Shown one piece after another: positions 45,401-56,959 of a stretch of DNA of 64,000 bases. The notes beneath the pieces are model-generated. The model was not told the DNA's origin. It was given only the letters and a program-made list of their open reading frames with translations, and made no database searches. Each line of letters begins with the position of its first letter. Positions within the stretch are counted from its first letter, which is position 1. This stretch comes from Closterium sp. Naga37s-1. Taxonomy: Eukaryota > Streptophyta > Zygnematophyceae > Desmidiales > Closteriaceae. The position numbers were made by a program, and so were the translations under genes. Where the stretch lies: contig CANJKZ010000400.1 in NCBI GenBank assembly GCA_947471745.1, forward strand, positions 62,001-126,000, given 5' to 3'.

Positions 45401-48136
45401 AACCGACTCGTCGAATGTGACGTCCTGAGAAGGGAGGACACGGCGCGAGGCGGGGTGGTAAAACTGCCAGCCAGGCGCATCAGGGACAAAGCCAAGGAAG
45501 ACGCAGGGAATAGCGCGGGCGGAGAGCTTGTCCGCGGACGTATCGCGAACAAAGGCACGAGAACCCCAGACCCGGAACACCGACGCATCGCCAACCTTCC
45601 CCGTCCAACGCAGTGTGGGCGAGGTCTCCGGCAAGGAGACACGGGGCCAAAGGTTGAGCTGATGCGCAGCGTACCGGACCGCAAACGGCCACAGAAAATG
45701 GGGAGCGGCCGCATGAATCATGGAGGTACGAGCGACCTCCATGACTAAGCCAATGCGGCGCTCAGCAATCCTATTTTGCTGAGGGGAGTCCGGAAGCGTG
45801 AACGACTGGGTGATGCCCTCCCCACGACAAAAGTCCCGCAAGAGGTCGGAGGAGAACTCACCACCTCTGTCAGAGTGCAGACGCAGGACAGGAAGGTCCT
45901 GGCCGAAACGCGCACGCAGCTGGAGACGGACTGTGCGGATCCAAGGGATCAAGACAGCAGAGACTTCACCCTTGCTGCGCAAGGGGAAGACTGTGGTGTA
46001 TCGCGTGTAGTCATCAACTACCAGCAGGAAGTAGCGCTCGCAGCCCTGTCCACTGACGCGGGCTGGGCCCCACACGTCCATGTGGAGGGTCTGCAGGGGA
46101 GCAGTCATCGGGGGAAACGAGGAGGAGTGAGGAGTGGCGCGCTGCCGCCCCTCGACGTAAGGAAGACAGGGCGGGGCAGGCGAGGGCGGCAGGGGAGGCA
46201 GAGACCTGGGGAGACCAGAGACAAGGAGACGGGAGTGCATGCCACGAAAGCGTGGCAGGGAGGGGTGACCCAGGCGGTGGTGCCAAAGAAGAGTCTGGTG
46301 CGACAGGAGGCGACACGAGCAAGCGGCGGCTACCTGACCTGACGCGGACACCTGAGCAGACGCAGCGACCTGAGGAGGCTCGGTAGCCAGTGTGTACAGA
46401 CTCGACCCTGGCCGACGAGTGAACGTAGCCAGGTGACGCCCATTCCGCGTGCACGTGCAGATCGACACACGCTGACCCCCAGGAGTGGTGGTAGTGACCA
46501 TCGCATCCTGAAGGGCAGCGGTACTCACCAAGTTCGTAGAGAACGAGGGGAGGTGAAGACCTGACAGAGAGCCGGACGGAACCGCCGGACACGGGAGGAC
46601 AGTGGAGGAACTGGCAACGACCGGGCCCCCAGAGGGATCAGCCAGTCTGACCGGAACAGGTGCAGGAAGAGGAGTGAGAGTGGTGCTGTCACGAAAGAAA
46701 CAGCGCGAGGCGCCGGAGTCTAACGTGAAGGTGTGCAGGGCCTCAGCAGGCGCAGTACCAGGGGGAGTACCAGACGCACTAGCACCTAGAGCAGCAGCGG
46801 CTATACCTGGGTCAGGCGGCACACACCAGTAACAGTCACCCTCAGCACTAAAAGACAAAGCATACATGGCAGAGATAATAACATCAAAGTCTAGGTCATA
46901 GATGGCAACTCCCGACCTAAGCAACTCCGCCCAGCGAGGGCGCTCGACGTCATCACCAAACTCAGTGCGCCAGGCGTCGTCAAGGCGGGCAAAGCAGCGG
47001 CGCTCAGTGTGAAACCGCCCGCATGTCTTGCCCGCACGGGCACCCGTGCGAATGACATACGGGCAGGTCTCACTACCCTCGCCCGCCCCACGCTGAACCA
47101 ACCACTCACGGAGCTGCTGAGGCGTCTGAGTCTCGCTCCGACGCTGCTGCTGCTGGCCCCGACCGCCAACAGGGCCTCCACGCTGAGGTCCAGACCGACT
47201 ACCACTGGTCCCACCGCCTCCACTGCCGCCACCCCCTCCGCTGCCTCCACCGCCGCCACCACCTCCACCGCCTCCGCCTCCTCTACCGCTGCCCCCACTG
47301 CCACGCCCACTGCCACCTCCACCACCACCGCTGCCTCCTCCACTACCCCAGCCACCCTTGCCCTTGCTGTTGCGGCGCTTCGTACTAGTCGAAGCAGCAC
47401 CGACGTCCTCAGGAACAGAGACATCTGCAGCAGCAGCAGAGGCGAAGGAGGAGGAAAGGGGGGAGGGGGAGCACCCCTCAAAGAAGGGTGAGCGCGGGGT
47501 GCCACGAGAAGCACCTACAGCAACTGCACTAGTCTCAGCTGCGAGGAGATGCTGCTCGAGGAGGTCAACAGTGAGGGAAGTGGGGTCGAGGGTGAGGAAG
47601 TGGTCCCTGACAGAGCGAAGGGAGTCAGGGAGGCGAGTGACTATGAAGTAGAGGGTGATGAACATGGGGGGCTGGTTCGTGAGAAGGAAATCAGCAGGAA
47701 CGGTAGCGCGGTAGCGAGCGTCGCTAGTGCGCAGGTGGGTAACCAGGTCCGCTACTGTGGCAAAAGCCGACAGCTCAGGGAACAGGTAGGGCAGTAGCAG
47801 TCTGCCAAGAGCACCAGTGGCAGGGGAGGAGTAGCGAGCAACGACAGCGTCGTACAAGGCCTGTGCTGTCCTGTGCTCGCCAAAGTGAGCACATTCTGTT
47901 GCGGGCAGGTGGTTGCGAATGGCCAAGCGGGCAGTAGCGTCACGAGAGAGCCACTGGGAATGAGTCGAAACGTCAGCTGTGGCGGGAGGGGCTGGAGCGG
48001 CACCGGACACGAGGTCAAACAGCGAGACACTGTCCCGACTGTCGCTCAGTAGGTACAGTTGCAGATCGTCGTGCCACGTGTCAAATGCTACAGGCCTACC
48101 CTTCGGGTCGAACGGGAGAACTCGAAGCAACGCCAT
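42473..48136 (-). pseudogene. L6 gag-pol polyprotein with a single in-frame TAG
   Basis: ATG 48136 opens a frame of 1582 residues to TAG 43388-43390. The same frame continues without interruption to 42473, about 1886 residues in all. L3 has CAG at the TAG position. Order: Gag (VLPFDPKGRPVAFD), Gly/Ser tract, LREWLVQR, knuckle C-X13-C-X3-H-X4-C (CPYVIRTG to TERRC), protease LDSGASRCFF, integrase (WHHRLGHPS, LHMDVWGP, HSDRGGEF, PQQNRIAERRIG), GGAEP and Ala/Gly linker with a second LREWLVQR, RT (VYVDDLVFATAD) and RNase H (ADASWVDD, YVDNKAMIAL). The second zinc Cys pair reads CLPYVE, where L7 has CLPCVE, so one zinc ligand seems lost. It is the best-preserved member of the lineage here. Confidence 0.9.
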
Positions 48137-48149
48137 AGGGGCAGAGGAG

Positions 48150-49800
48150 CCTAGGGGGCCGCGGGGCCAAACAAGGGGCCGGTGGGCCTAGGGGGGGGGC
48201 CGAGGGGCCTAGGGGGCCGAGGGGCCAAACAAGGGGCCGGGGGGCCGGGTGCCAGTCTCTGAGGTGGGGCCGAGTGGCCTAGGGGCCGCGGGGCCAAACA
48301 GGGGGCCGGGGGGCCTAGAGGGGGCCGAGGGGCCTAGGGGGCCGAGGGGCCAAACAAGAGGCCGGGGGGGGCCGGGTGCCGGTCTCTGAGGTGGGGCCGA
48401 GGGGCCTAGGGGGCCGAGGGGCCAAACAAGGGGCCTAGGGGGCCGAGGGGCCAAAGTAGGGGCCGGGGGGGCCGGGCGCCAATCTCTGAGGTGGGGCCGA
48501 GGGGCCTAGGGGCCGCGGGGCCAAACAAGGGGCCGGGGGGGGCCTTGGGGGGGGCCGAGGGGCCTAGGGGGCCGAGGGGCCAAACAAGGGGCCTAGGGGG
48601 CCGAGGGGCCAAAGTAGGGGCCGGGGGGCCGGGCGCCAGGCTCTGAGGTGGGGCCGAGGAGCCTAGGGGCCTAGGGGCCGCGGGGCCAAACAAGGGGCCG
48701 GGGGGGACTTGGGGGGGGCCGAGGGGCCTAGGGGGTCGAGGGGCCAAACAAGGGGCCTAGAGGGCCGAGGGGCCAAGTAGGGGCCGGGGGGCCGGGCGCC
48801 AGGCTCTGAGGTGGGGCCGAGGGGCCTAGGGGCCGCGGGGCCAAAAAAGGGGCCGGGGGGGCCTTGGGGGGGCCGAGGGGCCTAGGGGTCCGAGGGGCCA
48901 AACAAGAGGCCTAGGGGGGGCCGAGGGGCCAAGTAGGGGCCGGGGGGCCGGGCGCTAGGCTCTGAGGTGGGGCCAAGGGGCCTAGGGGCCGCGGGGCCAA
49001 ACAAGGGGCCGGGGGGGCCTTGGGGGGGGCCGAGGGGCCTAGGGGGCCGAGGGGCCAAACAAGGGGCCTAGGGGGCCGAGGGGCCAAGTAGGGGCCGGGG
49101 GGCCGGGCGCCAGGCTCTGAGGTGGGGCCGAGGGGCCTAGGGGCCATACAAGGGGCCGGGGGGGCTACTGCACTGCCCGTACCTAGCCCGTCGACTTCGT
49201 CGCCCGCGCCCGGCCCGTACCTAGCCCGTCGCCCGGCCCGTACCTAGCTCGTCGCCTCGGCCCCGCTGGCCCCGTCGACTTCGTCGCCCGCGCCCGGCCC
49301 GTACCTAGCTCGTCGCCAGGCCCGTACGTAGCCCGTCGCCTCGGCCCCGCTGGCCCCGTCGTCTTCGTCGCCCGCGCCCGGCCCGTACCTAGCGCGTCGC
49401 CCGGCCCGTACCTAGCCCGTCGCCCGGCCCGTACGTAGCCCGTCACCTCGGCCCCGCTGGCCCCGTCAACTTCGACGCCCGCGCCCGGCCAGTACCTAGC
49501 CCGTCGCCCGGCCAGTACCTAGCCCGTCGCCCGGCCCGTACCTAGCCCGTCGCCCGGCCCGTACCTAGCCCGTCGCCTCGGCCCCGCTGGCCCCGTCAAC
49601 TTCGATGCCCGCGCCCGGCCCGTACCTAGCCCGTCGCCCGGCCCGTACCTAGCCCGTCGCCTCGGCCCCACTTGCCCCGTCAACTTCGACGCCCGCGCTC
49701 GGCCCGTACCTAGCCCGCGCCCGGCCTCGTCTCCTGCCTGCGTCCGGCCCGTACCTAGCCCGTCGCCCGGCCATTGAGACTAGGTCCTAAGACTTAGTTG
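48150..49800 (-). repeat. GC-rich leader repeats of L6 (about 156-bp unit, then a second array)
   Basis: 48180-49165 is a satellite-like array built from GGGGCCGAGGGGCCTAGG blocks. A CTCTGAGGTGGGG landmark recurs near 48255, 48381, 48481, 48638, 48801, 48957 and 49113, so the later units are about 156 bp. 49170-49770 is a different array of GCCCGTACCTAGCCCGTC with interspersed CTCGGCCCCGCTGGCCCC. Both lie between primer site and gag. No gene is seen. Confidence 0.85.
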
Positions 49801-50298
49801 CTCTTAATACCATGTTAGAATCTTAGGTGAGGATGGAATGACTAGGAAACAAGGAAGGGTACAAGTAGAATGTCGAGAGAATTCTGTACCCCCTAAGGCT
49901 AAACCCACTATAGCCTAGACAAATGTAAACACATGAACTAAGCCTAGATATAACTAAGCATATATGTTTGACAACCCGTAGCGCACCCCATTTTCTCGCA
50001 TTACCGTTACCACGCTAGCTTCGCTATATATTCTTCGCTCATGCCTTTGCTCATTGTATTGTTTTGCTTCAATAGTGCAATTCTCACTTGCTCGCTCAAT
50101 TGCACTCGTAACACTTGGTATTCAGAGCCTACGATCTCTTCTCGGACCGCACCCACACCTTCGCTTCCCCACTACCGTATCTCAATTTTTGGGGGGGTAG
50201 ACGGCTCTCAGCGTTAGGCACCGCCGTTCGAATTTCTCTCTTAAAAGCACGCACGGCCACGACTGAGGCTCTCGCTGAGCTTGCCCGACACCCCCGCC

Positions 50299-51066
50299 AT
50301 GGCCGAATTCAATCTCGCGACACCAGGCCCTCAGATTGGTTTTGGGCTAGTATGAAAACTCTGAAAATCGGAGTTTTTCCTGCAGAAATACCACTGCACA
50401 CAAGAAAAAATCCCATTTTTCCTGGTTTTTCTAAAAAAAAGGCTGAATTTTCAGAGTTCACTTCGAAAAAATTCTGAAATATCAGAGTTGTTTAGGCAAA
50501 TCAGAGAATTTTCTCTGACTTCTGGGGGCCTGCGCGACACTGACGCAGGAGCAGCTCAACCGACTCGTGCGCCAACTCGAAGATTCGGCGCTCGAAATTG
50601 CGGTACTCACAGCGGAACGCGACTCCGCTCGCCAGCAATCAACACAAGCACCTGCAAATGCACCTGCGCAATCGGAGGAGCAGATTATCATTTCGTCCGG
50701 CACACCTTCACAATACGACAGCGTGGGACAACGCTCAGGCGCAGCCAGTGATGGCGTCGCCCAATCAATGCATGGCATGGGGAGGAACAGAGCTGTACCA
50801 AGCACGAACGGGCCTCGCGAAGCCCGTCGTCACGTTGAATTTGCGCCAACAATCGGCAACAACGACATTGTCGCGTCGATGCCGCTCAAACCGCAGCGCC
50901 TGCCCTGCTTCGACCCGAGCCAACATGGAGGTCCGACATTTCAATCGTGGGTCTTCATGATGAACGTCCTTTTCAACGCGAATTACGTCGAGTCAGACGC
51001 AGCGAAGATCCGATACGCTGTTTCGCTGCTAAGGGGCCCCGCCATGGACTGGTGGCGAGTCATCGT
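50299..51066 (+). pseudogene. Gypsy Gag, N-terminal part
   Basis: ATG 50299 (MAEFNLATPGPQIG) meets a stop after about 17 codons, where AT-rich sequence with TCTGAAA/TCAGAG repeats begins (about 50335-50520). Beyond it the frame resumes with LTQEQLNRLVRQLEDSALEIAVLTAERD, a likely coiled coil. The retrotransposon Gag core follows: LPCFDPSQHGGPTFQSWVF, IRYAVSLLRGPAMDWWR. It is interrupted by E10 at ATCGT. The AT-rich block looks like an insertion, but this is not proven. Confidence 0.7.
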
Positions 51067-51926
51067 TGTTATAGTCACAATAGGCTTGAATGTGCCTAAA
51101 ACGAAAGATAGAGAGCACAGACGGATTTCTGCACAGCGGCTTCAAACGTTGATAGCGTTCTGCTCACAGATGCAAATGACTTGATTCAAATTGGATCTGG
51201 AGCGTCTTCACGTCATCTACAATTAGCAATTTAGATTGCACGATTTGATAAAGAATTGACGACACAGCGTCGGTTTGAACGAACGGTACTATGGCAGCCA
51301 CTATAGTCTTAGAACACAAGATAGGAAGAGTTACGAGTTGGGAATGACTCCCAGCTCCTACAAACCCCAAGAGCCGAGGTACAGTGATGTGTAACAGTGC
51401 CACACTATCCCCAACCACGAAGGGTCTCGAAACTACCCTTCACTAGGGCCTACACCAAGTGAAATGTTACACTACACAAAGGAATGTAACTATCTTCAAT
51501 ATCTTGAGGTGTACCCTTTTGGCAAGCTTCGAAATCACTTGAGGCTTGACACCAAGGCTCGGGCTCTTCATCACAAACTCATCCTTGAGTTCTTGATGGG
51601 TCTGCTGCACACACCTGCGACACGCCGAACGTTCGACACAGGACAAAATAGAAACCGCGCACGACAAAATAGAAACCGCGCGCGAGACACAAACGACCGC
51701 GTAACACGCGTCTAGCGATAACTCGCTATTGACTCGACACACACACTCGACATCATGACTCAACATTCACACACAATTATAAGCATGAAATATATATTAT
51801 ACCATGCCCTCATACCATTCCATACACACACACATTCACGCACACGGACAACAAGCCGAGTGCAAACCGTAGGGTTGCACCAACAAACTCCCCCTCGGAT
51901 TGTTGGCCTTAGGATATGTTGCTCTC

Positions 51927-52979
51927 TCAGTTCAGAGCCATCCCAGCCAGCTTGCAACACTTCCAATGCTGCTGCTCCACCAGCCTCTTGGTCATCATGT
52001 CAGCCGGCTGCCCCGTGGTCTTCACGTAGCGCAACTCAACTTCACCTGCGGTTACCATGCTCCTCGTCCAATGCCACTTCACCCTCATGTGCTTCGTGAG
52101 TCCATGCAACACAGGGTTCTTAGCAAGAGCAATGGCACCCTGGCTGTCACAGTACAGTGGAGTAGGTCCTTGCTGCTCCTCCCCCAATTCAGCCAACAAA
52201 CGCCGCTGCCACACAATCTCCCGTACGGCACGGAAGAGTGCCATGTACTCGGACCCCACCGAGCTCAAAGCTTGGTCAACCTGCTTCTTGCTCTCCCAAG
52301 CAGTTGGGCCTCCACCAACACAGCATATGAAGCCTCCCACACTTGTCATGTCCTCTGGTTCTGATGCATATGAAGCATCCGAGGGAGGATTGCCTTGTGG
52401 TTGTGCTGCCGCTGCTCAGCTCCAAAGGCAGCTCCACATGCTCCAAACCGGAACTCTTCACCTCCCCAAACCGCACGCCTATCTTCGCCTCATTCTCCGC
52501 CTTCCAATCCTTGTACATGAAGTTCTCCATGAACTTGCAGTCCCTGCTCACCAAGAACTTCTTGGTGAATGGGTCCCAAAGAAGCCATCCCTTGCTGTTT
52601 TGAGCCATGCCCAAGTGCACGGCCCACACCGCCTTGGCACCAAGCTTGTTGTGCCGAAGATGCTTAGGCACGAGCGCCATGCACATGCACCCGAACACCC
52701 GAAGCATATCCACCTTTGGCTTCCTTCCTAGCCACTCCACATAGGGCACCCATTTGTCTGCTCCCACATGAGTCAAGGCTCTGTTCTTGGCCACACACGT
52801 GCTCCGCACCGCATCAGGCCAGAAATAGTCGGGTAGCCCGGCTTCAATGAGCAACCCGCGTGCCGCCTCCGTGATTGTGCGGTTCGCTCGCTCGGCGATG
52901 CCGTTCATTGCAGGGGAGTATGGCATGGTGAGGGAGTGCCGAATACCATTCTTCTTCATCCATAACCCAAACTCCTTGC
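51927..52979 (-). pseudogene. E10 integrase C-terminal part and RNase H remnant
   Basis: From 52979: GGEFLSKEFG, MPYSPAMNGIAERANRT (the last catalytic Glu of integrase), then MLRVFGCMCMAL and GWLLWDPFTKKFLVSRDC. Near 52390 it jumps to SDASYASEPEDMTSVGGF, the RNase H start, and continues with SSVGSEYMALF and LYCDSQGAIAL to 51927. All RT motifs are missing, so the second deletion removed RT. The frame differs across the junction. Confidence 0.85.
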
Positions 52980-54194
52980 TCAGGAACTCTCCCCCTCAAT
53001 CACCCAATAGTCCAGGGGGTGTAGGGTCACCTTCCCCACAGCTGCTGGCTCCTCAAAGCCTTCATCCTTCTCTGGACCAGCCGGTACTTGCGTCGACACG
53101 AAGTAGAATAGACCCGGGTATCGATCGTTGCTCGGGTCCTTGTCGTTGTCTCCGCTCTTCATGTTTGCAGCTCCGCCACCGCGACCGCCACGGCCTCCAC
53201 GGCCTCGTCCTCTCCCTCCTCCTGCTCCTCTACCCTCTTGGCCTTGAGCAGGGGTCCAACCATCAGGGAGTTTGTAGCAGTCGCGCCACATGTGTCCGCT
53301 CTTGTGGCAATAGTGACACTCGCCGTCGAATCGGCCGCGACCGCGTCCGTAGCTCTTGTCGTCGCTGCCGTAACCGCCACTCCTGCGGCCTCCGCCGAAG
53401 TTGCTGCCACCAAACCTTCCTCCCCCTCGTCCTCTGCCTCTTCCTCGACCATATCCACGGCCGATGCTCGCTGCCCCAGCGCCATCCGCACTCGCCAACT
53501 CACGGCGGCGGAAATCCTCTTGAAGGATAGCTCGCTTCACGTCTTCAAGCGAGAGGCGGGGCAAGTCGCGATTAAGGTTGATGATGAGCGAGGACCATGA
53601 CTCTGGGAGTAAGGCCAGCAACTTGGTCTTCTTTTGGAGCTCACTGTAGTTCAAATCAGCTCCCTCAAGCCGCGTCAACAAGTCGAAGAATTTCTGCACC
53701 CCTTCTTCAACCGCTTCGTCTTCTTCAATTCGTAGTGCCGCCATTTGCCGTTCCAACACCACCGCTACCGCCGCTGTTGCAGGAGCATGTACACCCTTGA
53801 GAGCAGCCCATGCCTTTGGTCCTTTCTCTGGTTCACGCTGGAATGGCTTGATGTGACGGATCTGACTGCTCCCCAACGCTTGCCCAAGTAAGAGATAGCC
53901 TTGTGCGCTCTTCCGCACCCACGGGCTCTTCTCCGGGTCGTTCTCGGGGCGCTTCTCCGTTCCTTCCATCACCTCCAGCAGGTCATAGTGGTCAAATATG
54001 TTCTCCATCTTGAAGGACCATTCAGCAAAGTTGTCACCGTTGAACTTGTCAAGCCCAAACACCCTAGGCTCATCCCTAGGTGGGCCAAGACTTGGTTGCA
54101 TGGGCGCCATGGCTGAATCACGGGGTTGGCCTTGAGCTTGAGCTTCTCCACTGCCACCAGCACCTCTGCCACCCCTTTCCTCAGGTCCAGACAT
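52980..54194 (-). CDS. E10 Gag (intact open frame)
   Basis: ATG 54194 (MSGPEERGGRG) gives about 404 residues without a stop. It has the copia Gag core (FGLDKFNGDNFAEWSFKM, VVLERQMAALRIEED, LEDVKRAILQEDFRRR), a Gly/Arg-rich segment and a classic zinc knuckle CHYCHKSGHMWRDC (CX2CX4HX4C). It ends in the protease start HPLDYWVIE, where a deletion joins it out of frame to integrase, giving GESS then stop. An in-frame start at 54227 is possible. Such a Gag could still package RNA if expressed; expression is unknown. Confidence 0.8.
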   Translation of the reverse strand: MSGPEERGGRGAGGSGEAQAQGQPRDSAMAPMQPSLGPPRDEPRVFGLDKFNGDNFAEWSFKMENIFDHYDLLEVMEGTEKRPENDPEKSPWVRKSAQGYLLLGQALGSSQIRHIKPFQREPEKGPKAWAALKGVHAPATAAVAVVLERQMAALRIEEDEAVEEGVQKFFDLLTRLEGADLNYSELQKKTKLLALLPESWSSLIINLNRDLPRLSLEDVKRAILQEDFRRRELASADGAGAASIGRGYGRGRGRGRGGGRFGGSNFGGGRRSGGYGSDDKSYGRGRGRFDGECHYCHKSGHMWRDCYKLPDGWTPAQGQEGRGAGGGRGRGRGGRGGRGGGAANMKSGDNDKDPSNDRYPGLFYFVSTQVPAGPEKDEGFEEPAAVGKVTLHPLDYWVIEGESS

Positions 54195-55052
54195 TGTCGA
54201 AACTGCTCCAAGGGGCTCTGATACCACTTGTTATAGTCACAATAGGCTTGAATGTGCCTAAAACGAAAGATAGAGAGCACAGACGGATTTCTGCACAGCG
54301 GCTTCAAACATTGATAGCGTTCTGCTCACAGCTGCAAATGACTTGATTCAAATTGGATCTGGAGCGTCTTCACGTCGTCTACAATTAGCAATTTAGATTG
54401 CACGATTTGATAAAGAATTGACGACACAGCGTCGGTTTGAACGAACGGTACTATGGCAGCCACTATAGTCTTAGAACACAAGATAGGAAGAGTTACGAGT
54501 TGGGAATGACTCCCAGCTCCTACAAACCCCAAGAGCCGAGGTACAGTGATGTGGAATAGTGCCACACTGTCCCCAACCACGAAGGGTCTCGAAACTACCC
54601 TTCACTAGGGCCTACACCAAGTGAAATGTTACACTACACAAAGTAATGTAACTATCTTCAATATCTTGAGGTGTACCCTTTTGGCAAGCTTCGAAATCAC
54701 TTGAGGCTTGACACCAAGGCTCGGGCTCTTCATCACAAACTCATCCTTGAGTTCTTGATGGGTCTGCTGCACACACCTGCGACACGCCGAACGTTCGACA
54801 CAGGACAAAATAGAAACCGCGCACGACAAAATAGAAACCGCGCGCGAGACACAAACGACCGCGTAACACGCGTCTAGCGATAACTCGCTATTGACTCGAC
54901 ACACACACTCGACATCATGACTCAACATTCACACACAATTATAAGCATGAAATATATATTATCCCATGCCCTCATACCATTCCATACACACACACATTCA
55001 CGCACACGGACAACAAGCCGAGTGCAAACCGTAGGGTTGCACCAACAATCGT

Positions 55053-55659
55053 GACGTCGCCACGCGCCTACGAGCCACCGTCGCAAGAGGAAGAGCCCAC
55101 GGGTCCAGCCGTCACCTGGAGTTCGTTCTGCGAAACCGCCCAGTGCAACACGTGGGATGCGTGGTGCGCAGGGCTTCGGGCGCGCTTCTAGCCGATCGCG
55201 GCTTCTGTTTCAGAGCGTCAGAAACTGCGTACTTGGCGACAGCTTGGGTCGGTCCAAGATTACACCAACGGTTTTCTCGCTCTGTGCGAGCAAGTCCGCT
55301 ACATGCACGAGGCGGAGTGGGTGGACCGTTATGTCGGCGGACTGAAGCTGAACATCTCGCCCGAGATTATGCTACGTGGGCTATCAAACTTCAACGAAAT
55401 CCTCGCGCTCGCGGAGAAAATCGACATCCTACGCCGACCGAGACCGGGGTCCTATTACGGACATCGTCCTCAGGGGACGACCGAGCACGCCACCGTACAC
55501 GCCGTTGCGGCGAATGCAGCTGTTGCGCCATTCAAGGGGCGCTGCTTTGCTTGCAATAGGCCGGGCCATTGCAAGAGCGAATGCCCAGAGGAGCAGAGAC
55601 GCCGCGGAGCAGAGCAAGGGAGGGAGTCTCAAAGGCAGGGAAACGCCAGCAGTCAGTAG
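55053..55659 (+). pseudogene. Gypsy Gag, C-terminal part with zinc knuckle
   Basis: Resumes after E10. The most readable block is 55303-55659: EAEWVDRYVGGLKLNI, LRGLSNFNEILALAEKID, then the zinc knuckle CFACNRPGHCKSEC (CX2CX4HX4C). The stretch 55053-55300 is Gag-like but changes frame at least once. With the N-terminal part at 50299 it makes a gypsy-type Gag. Confidence 0.75.
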
Positions 55660-55689
55660 AAAACGGGCCAACTACTGACGAGACAACCT

Positions 55690-56725
55690 GCTCGCCCAAC
55701 CTCACCGAGCCTCACCGAGTCACAGTACCGATTCACGCTATCGATAGAGCTCGGATGAATAAGGAGGGTACAGCGACGGATTGCCCAATACTGGTCTACG
55801 GGAAAATACAGGGGACAACAGTGAAGATCTTTATAGACGGAGGAGCAACGGATGCTTAGCCATTGTATACCGGAGATTGATGGACGCTTAGTTGACGGCA
55901 CGCCACTGGCAATACGGGAAAAAGTCGAGAGGGTGAAAGTTCGCTGCAGGGGGAACATCGGGTTTACACAGGAAATGCTCGCGTCGACACTGGATGGGCA
56001 CGACATTTTACTGGGACGTGATTGGCTGCGACGCTACAATCCGCGAATCGACTCGACGACGGTTAGCTGCACTGTGCGAAGTAATGGTAACTGGGTCGAA
56101 TTACCTCGCTGGCGGTGGATATGGCATTGGTAGGAGAAGCAGAGCAGCCGAGATTTTCAGAAACTGCTGGCAGCCGTACCGCCCGAATTACAGGAACTAC
56201 TGAAACGGTACCCGAGGATTTTTCCGGACGACTTGCTGGAGGGGTTGCCACCTCAGCGAGCACACGACCACCGCATAGAACTAGAACCAGGGGCACAACC
56301 AACCGTACAGCGACAGTTCAGACTGACACAGCCCGAGCTCGACGAACTGAGGAAGCAGTTAGACTACCTATTGGAGAAAAATATCATCCGAGCGAGCTCG
56401 TCACCGTTCGCCGCACCGATACTGTTCACACAGAAAAAAGACGGAGGGTTTCGCATGTGTATCGACTACAGAGCACTAAACAGGGTAATAGTCAACTCGC
56501 GATACCCCATTCCCCGCGCCGACGAACTGATAGATCAACTGCAAACAGCACGGGTCTTTTCGAAAATAGATTTACGGAGAGGTTACTATCAGATTCGAGT
56601 CGAACCATCGGACTGCGCCAAGACGGCATTTAGGACTAGGTACGGGTCATTTGAGTACACCGTGATGCCATTTGGGCTGACCAACACACCGGCGACATTT
56701 CAGATGACCATGAACGAGGGGTTTA
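55690..56725 (+). pseudogene. Gypsy protease and truncated reverse transcriptase
   Basis: Protease shows KIFIDGGATD; a frameshift near 55852 follows, then DGHDILLGRDWLRRYNP, a gypsy protease C-terminal signature. A stop near 56133 and another frame change precede [79 protein letters not shown]7 cuts the gene before the YADD catalytic box. RNase H, integrase and the 3' LTR are not in the window. Confidence 0.87.
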
Positions 56726-56959
56726 TGTCAAAATGTTATATAGCTTACTTTGTGTAGGCTATAGTGGGGCAGCCCATACGGGGTACAACCCAATTAGGGT
56801 TAGTACTTGTACCCAACTCTTTCATTGTTCATTCATTCTCGTTCGTTAGTTTGACATGGTTTCAGAGCAGTTCCTTCGCTAGGACCGAAATTGTTTTTTA
56901 GGGCCACCACAGAGCTGCCTCACTAGCTGCCCTGCCGCCCCTACTACTGACGCGCCGCC

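Larger units (their letters stand above)
42076..49973 (-). mobile_element. Copia element L6 (7.9 kb), nearly intact
   Basis: 3' LTR 42076-42237 and 5' LTR 49813-49973 (TGTTAGAATC to GTTTGACA). The primer site on the minus strand is TGGTATTAAGAGC. The flanks differ (CGGCG left, ACCCG right), so no target duplication is seen. The left flank is copia D and the right flank is a gypsy LTR. The coding region has one premature stop. LTRs differ mainly in their first 45 bp. Confidence 0.9.
51067..55047 (-). mobile_element. Young, internally deleted copia element E10 (3981 bp)
   Basis: LTRs 51067-51885 and 54229-55047 are both 819 bp and differ at only about eight positions by eye. The target duplication ATCGT is at 51062-51066 and 55048-55052. 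The primer site on the minus strand is TGGTATCAGAGC, next to 54229. Gag is intact. Protease, the integrase core and most of RT are deleted. Confidence 0.93.
49974..56725 (+). mobile_element. Ty3/gypsy element, truncated at both ends, split by E10
   Basis: 49974-50113 is the 3' part of an LTR (ending CTCGTAACA), followed by primer site TGGTATTCAGAGC at 50116. Gag, protease and the first half of RT follow on the plus strand. The 5' part of the LTR is missing at L6, and RT is cut at 56725 by L7. E10 is inserted at 51067-55047. The gene order and RT sequence identify it as Ty3/gypsy. Confidence 0.85.

Noticed and set aside
48180..49770. CRISPR-like or satellite array
   Set aside because: Repeats lack unique spacers, lie inside a copia leader, and the genome is eukaryotic.
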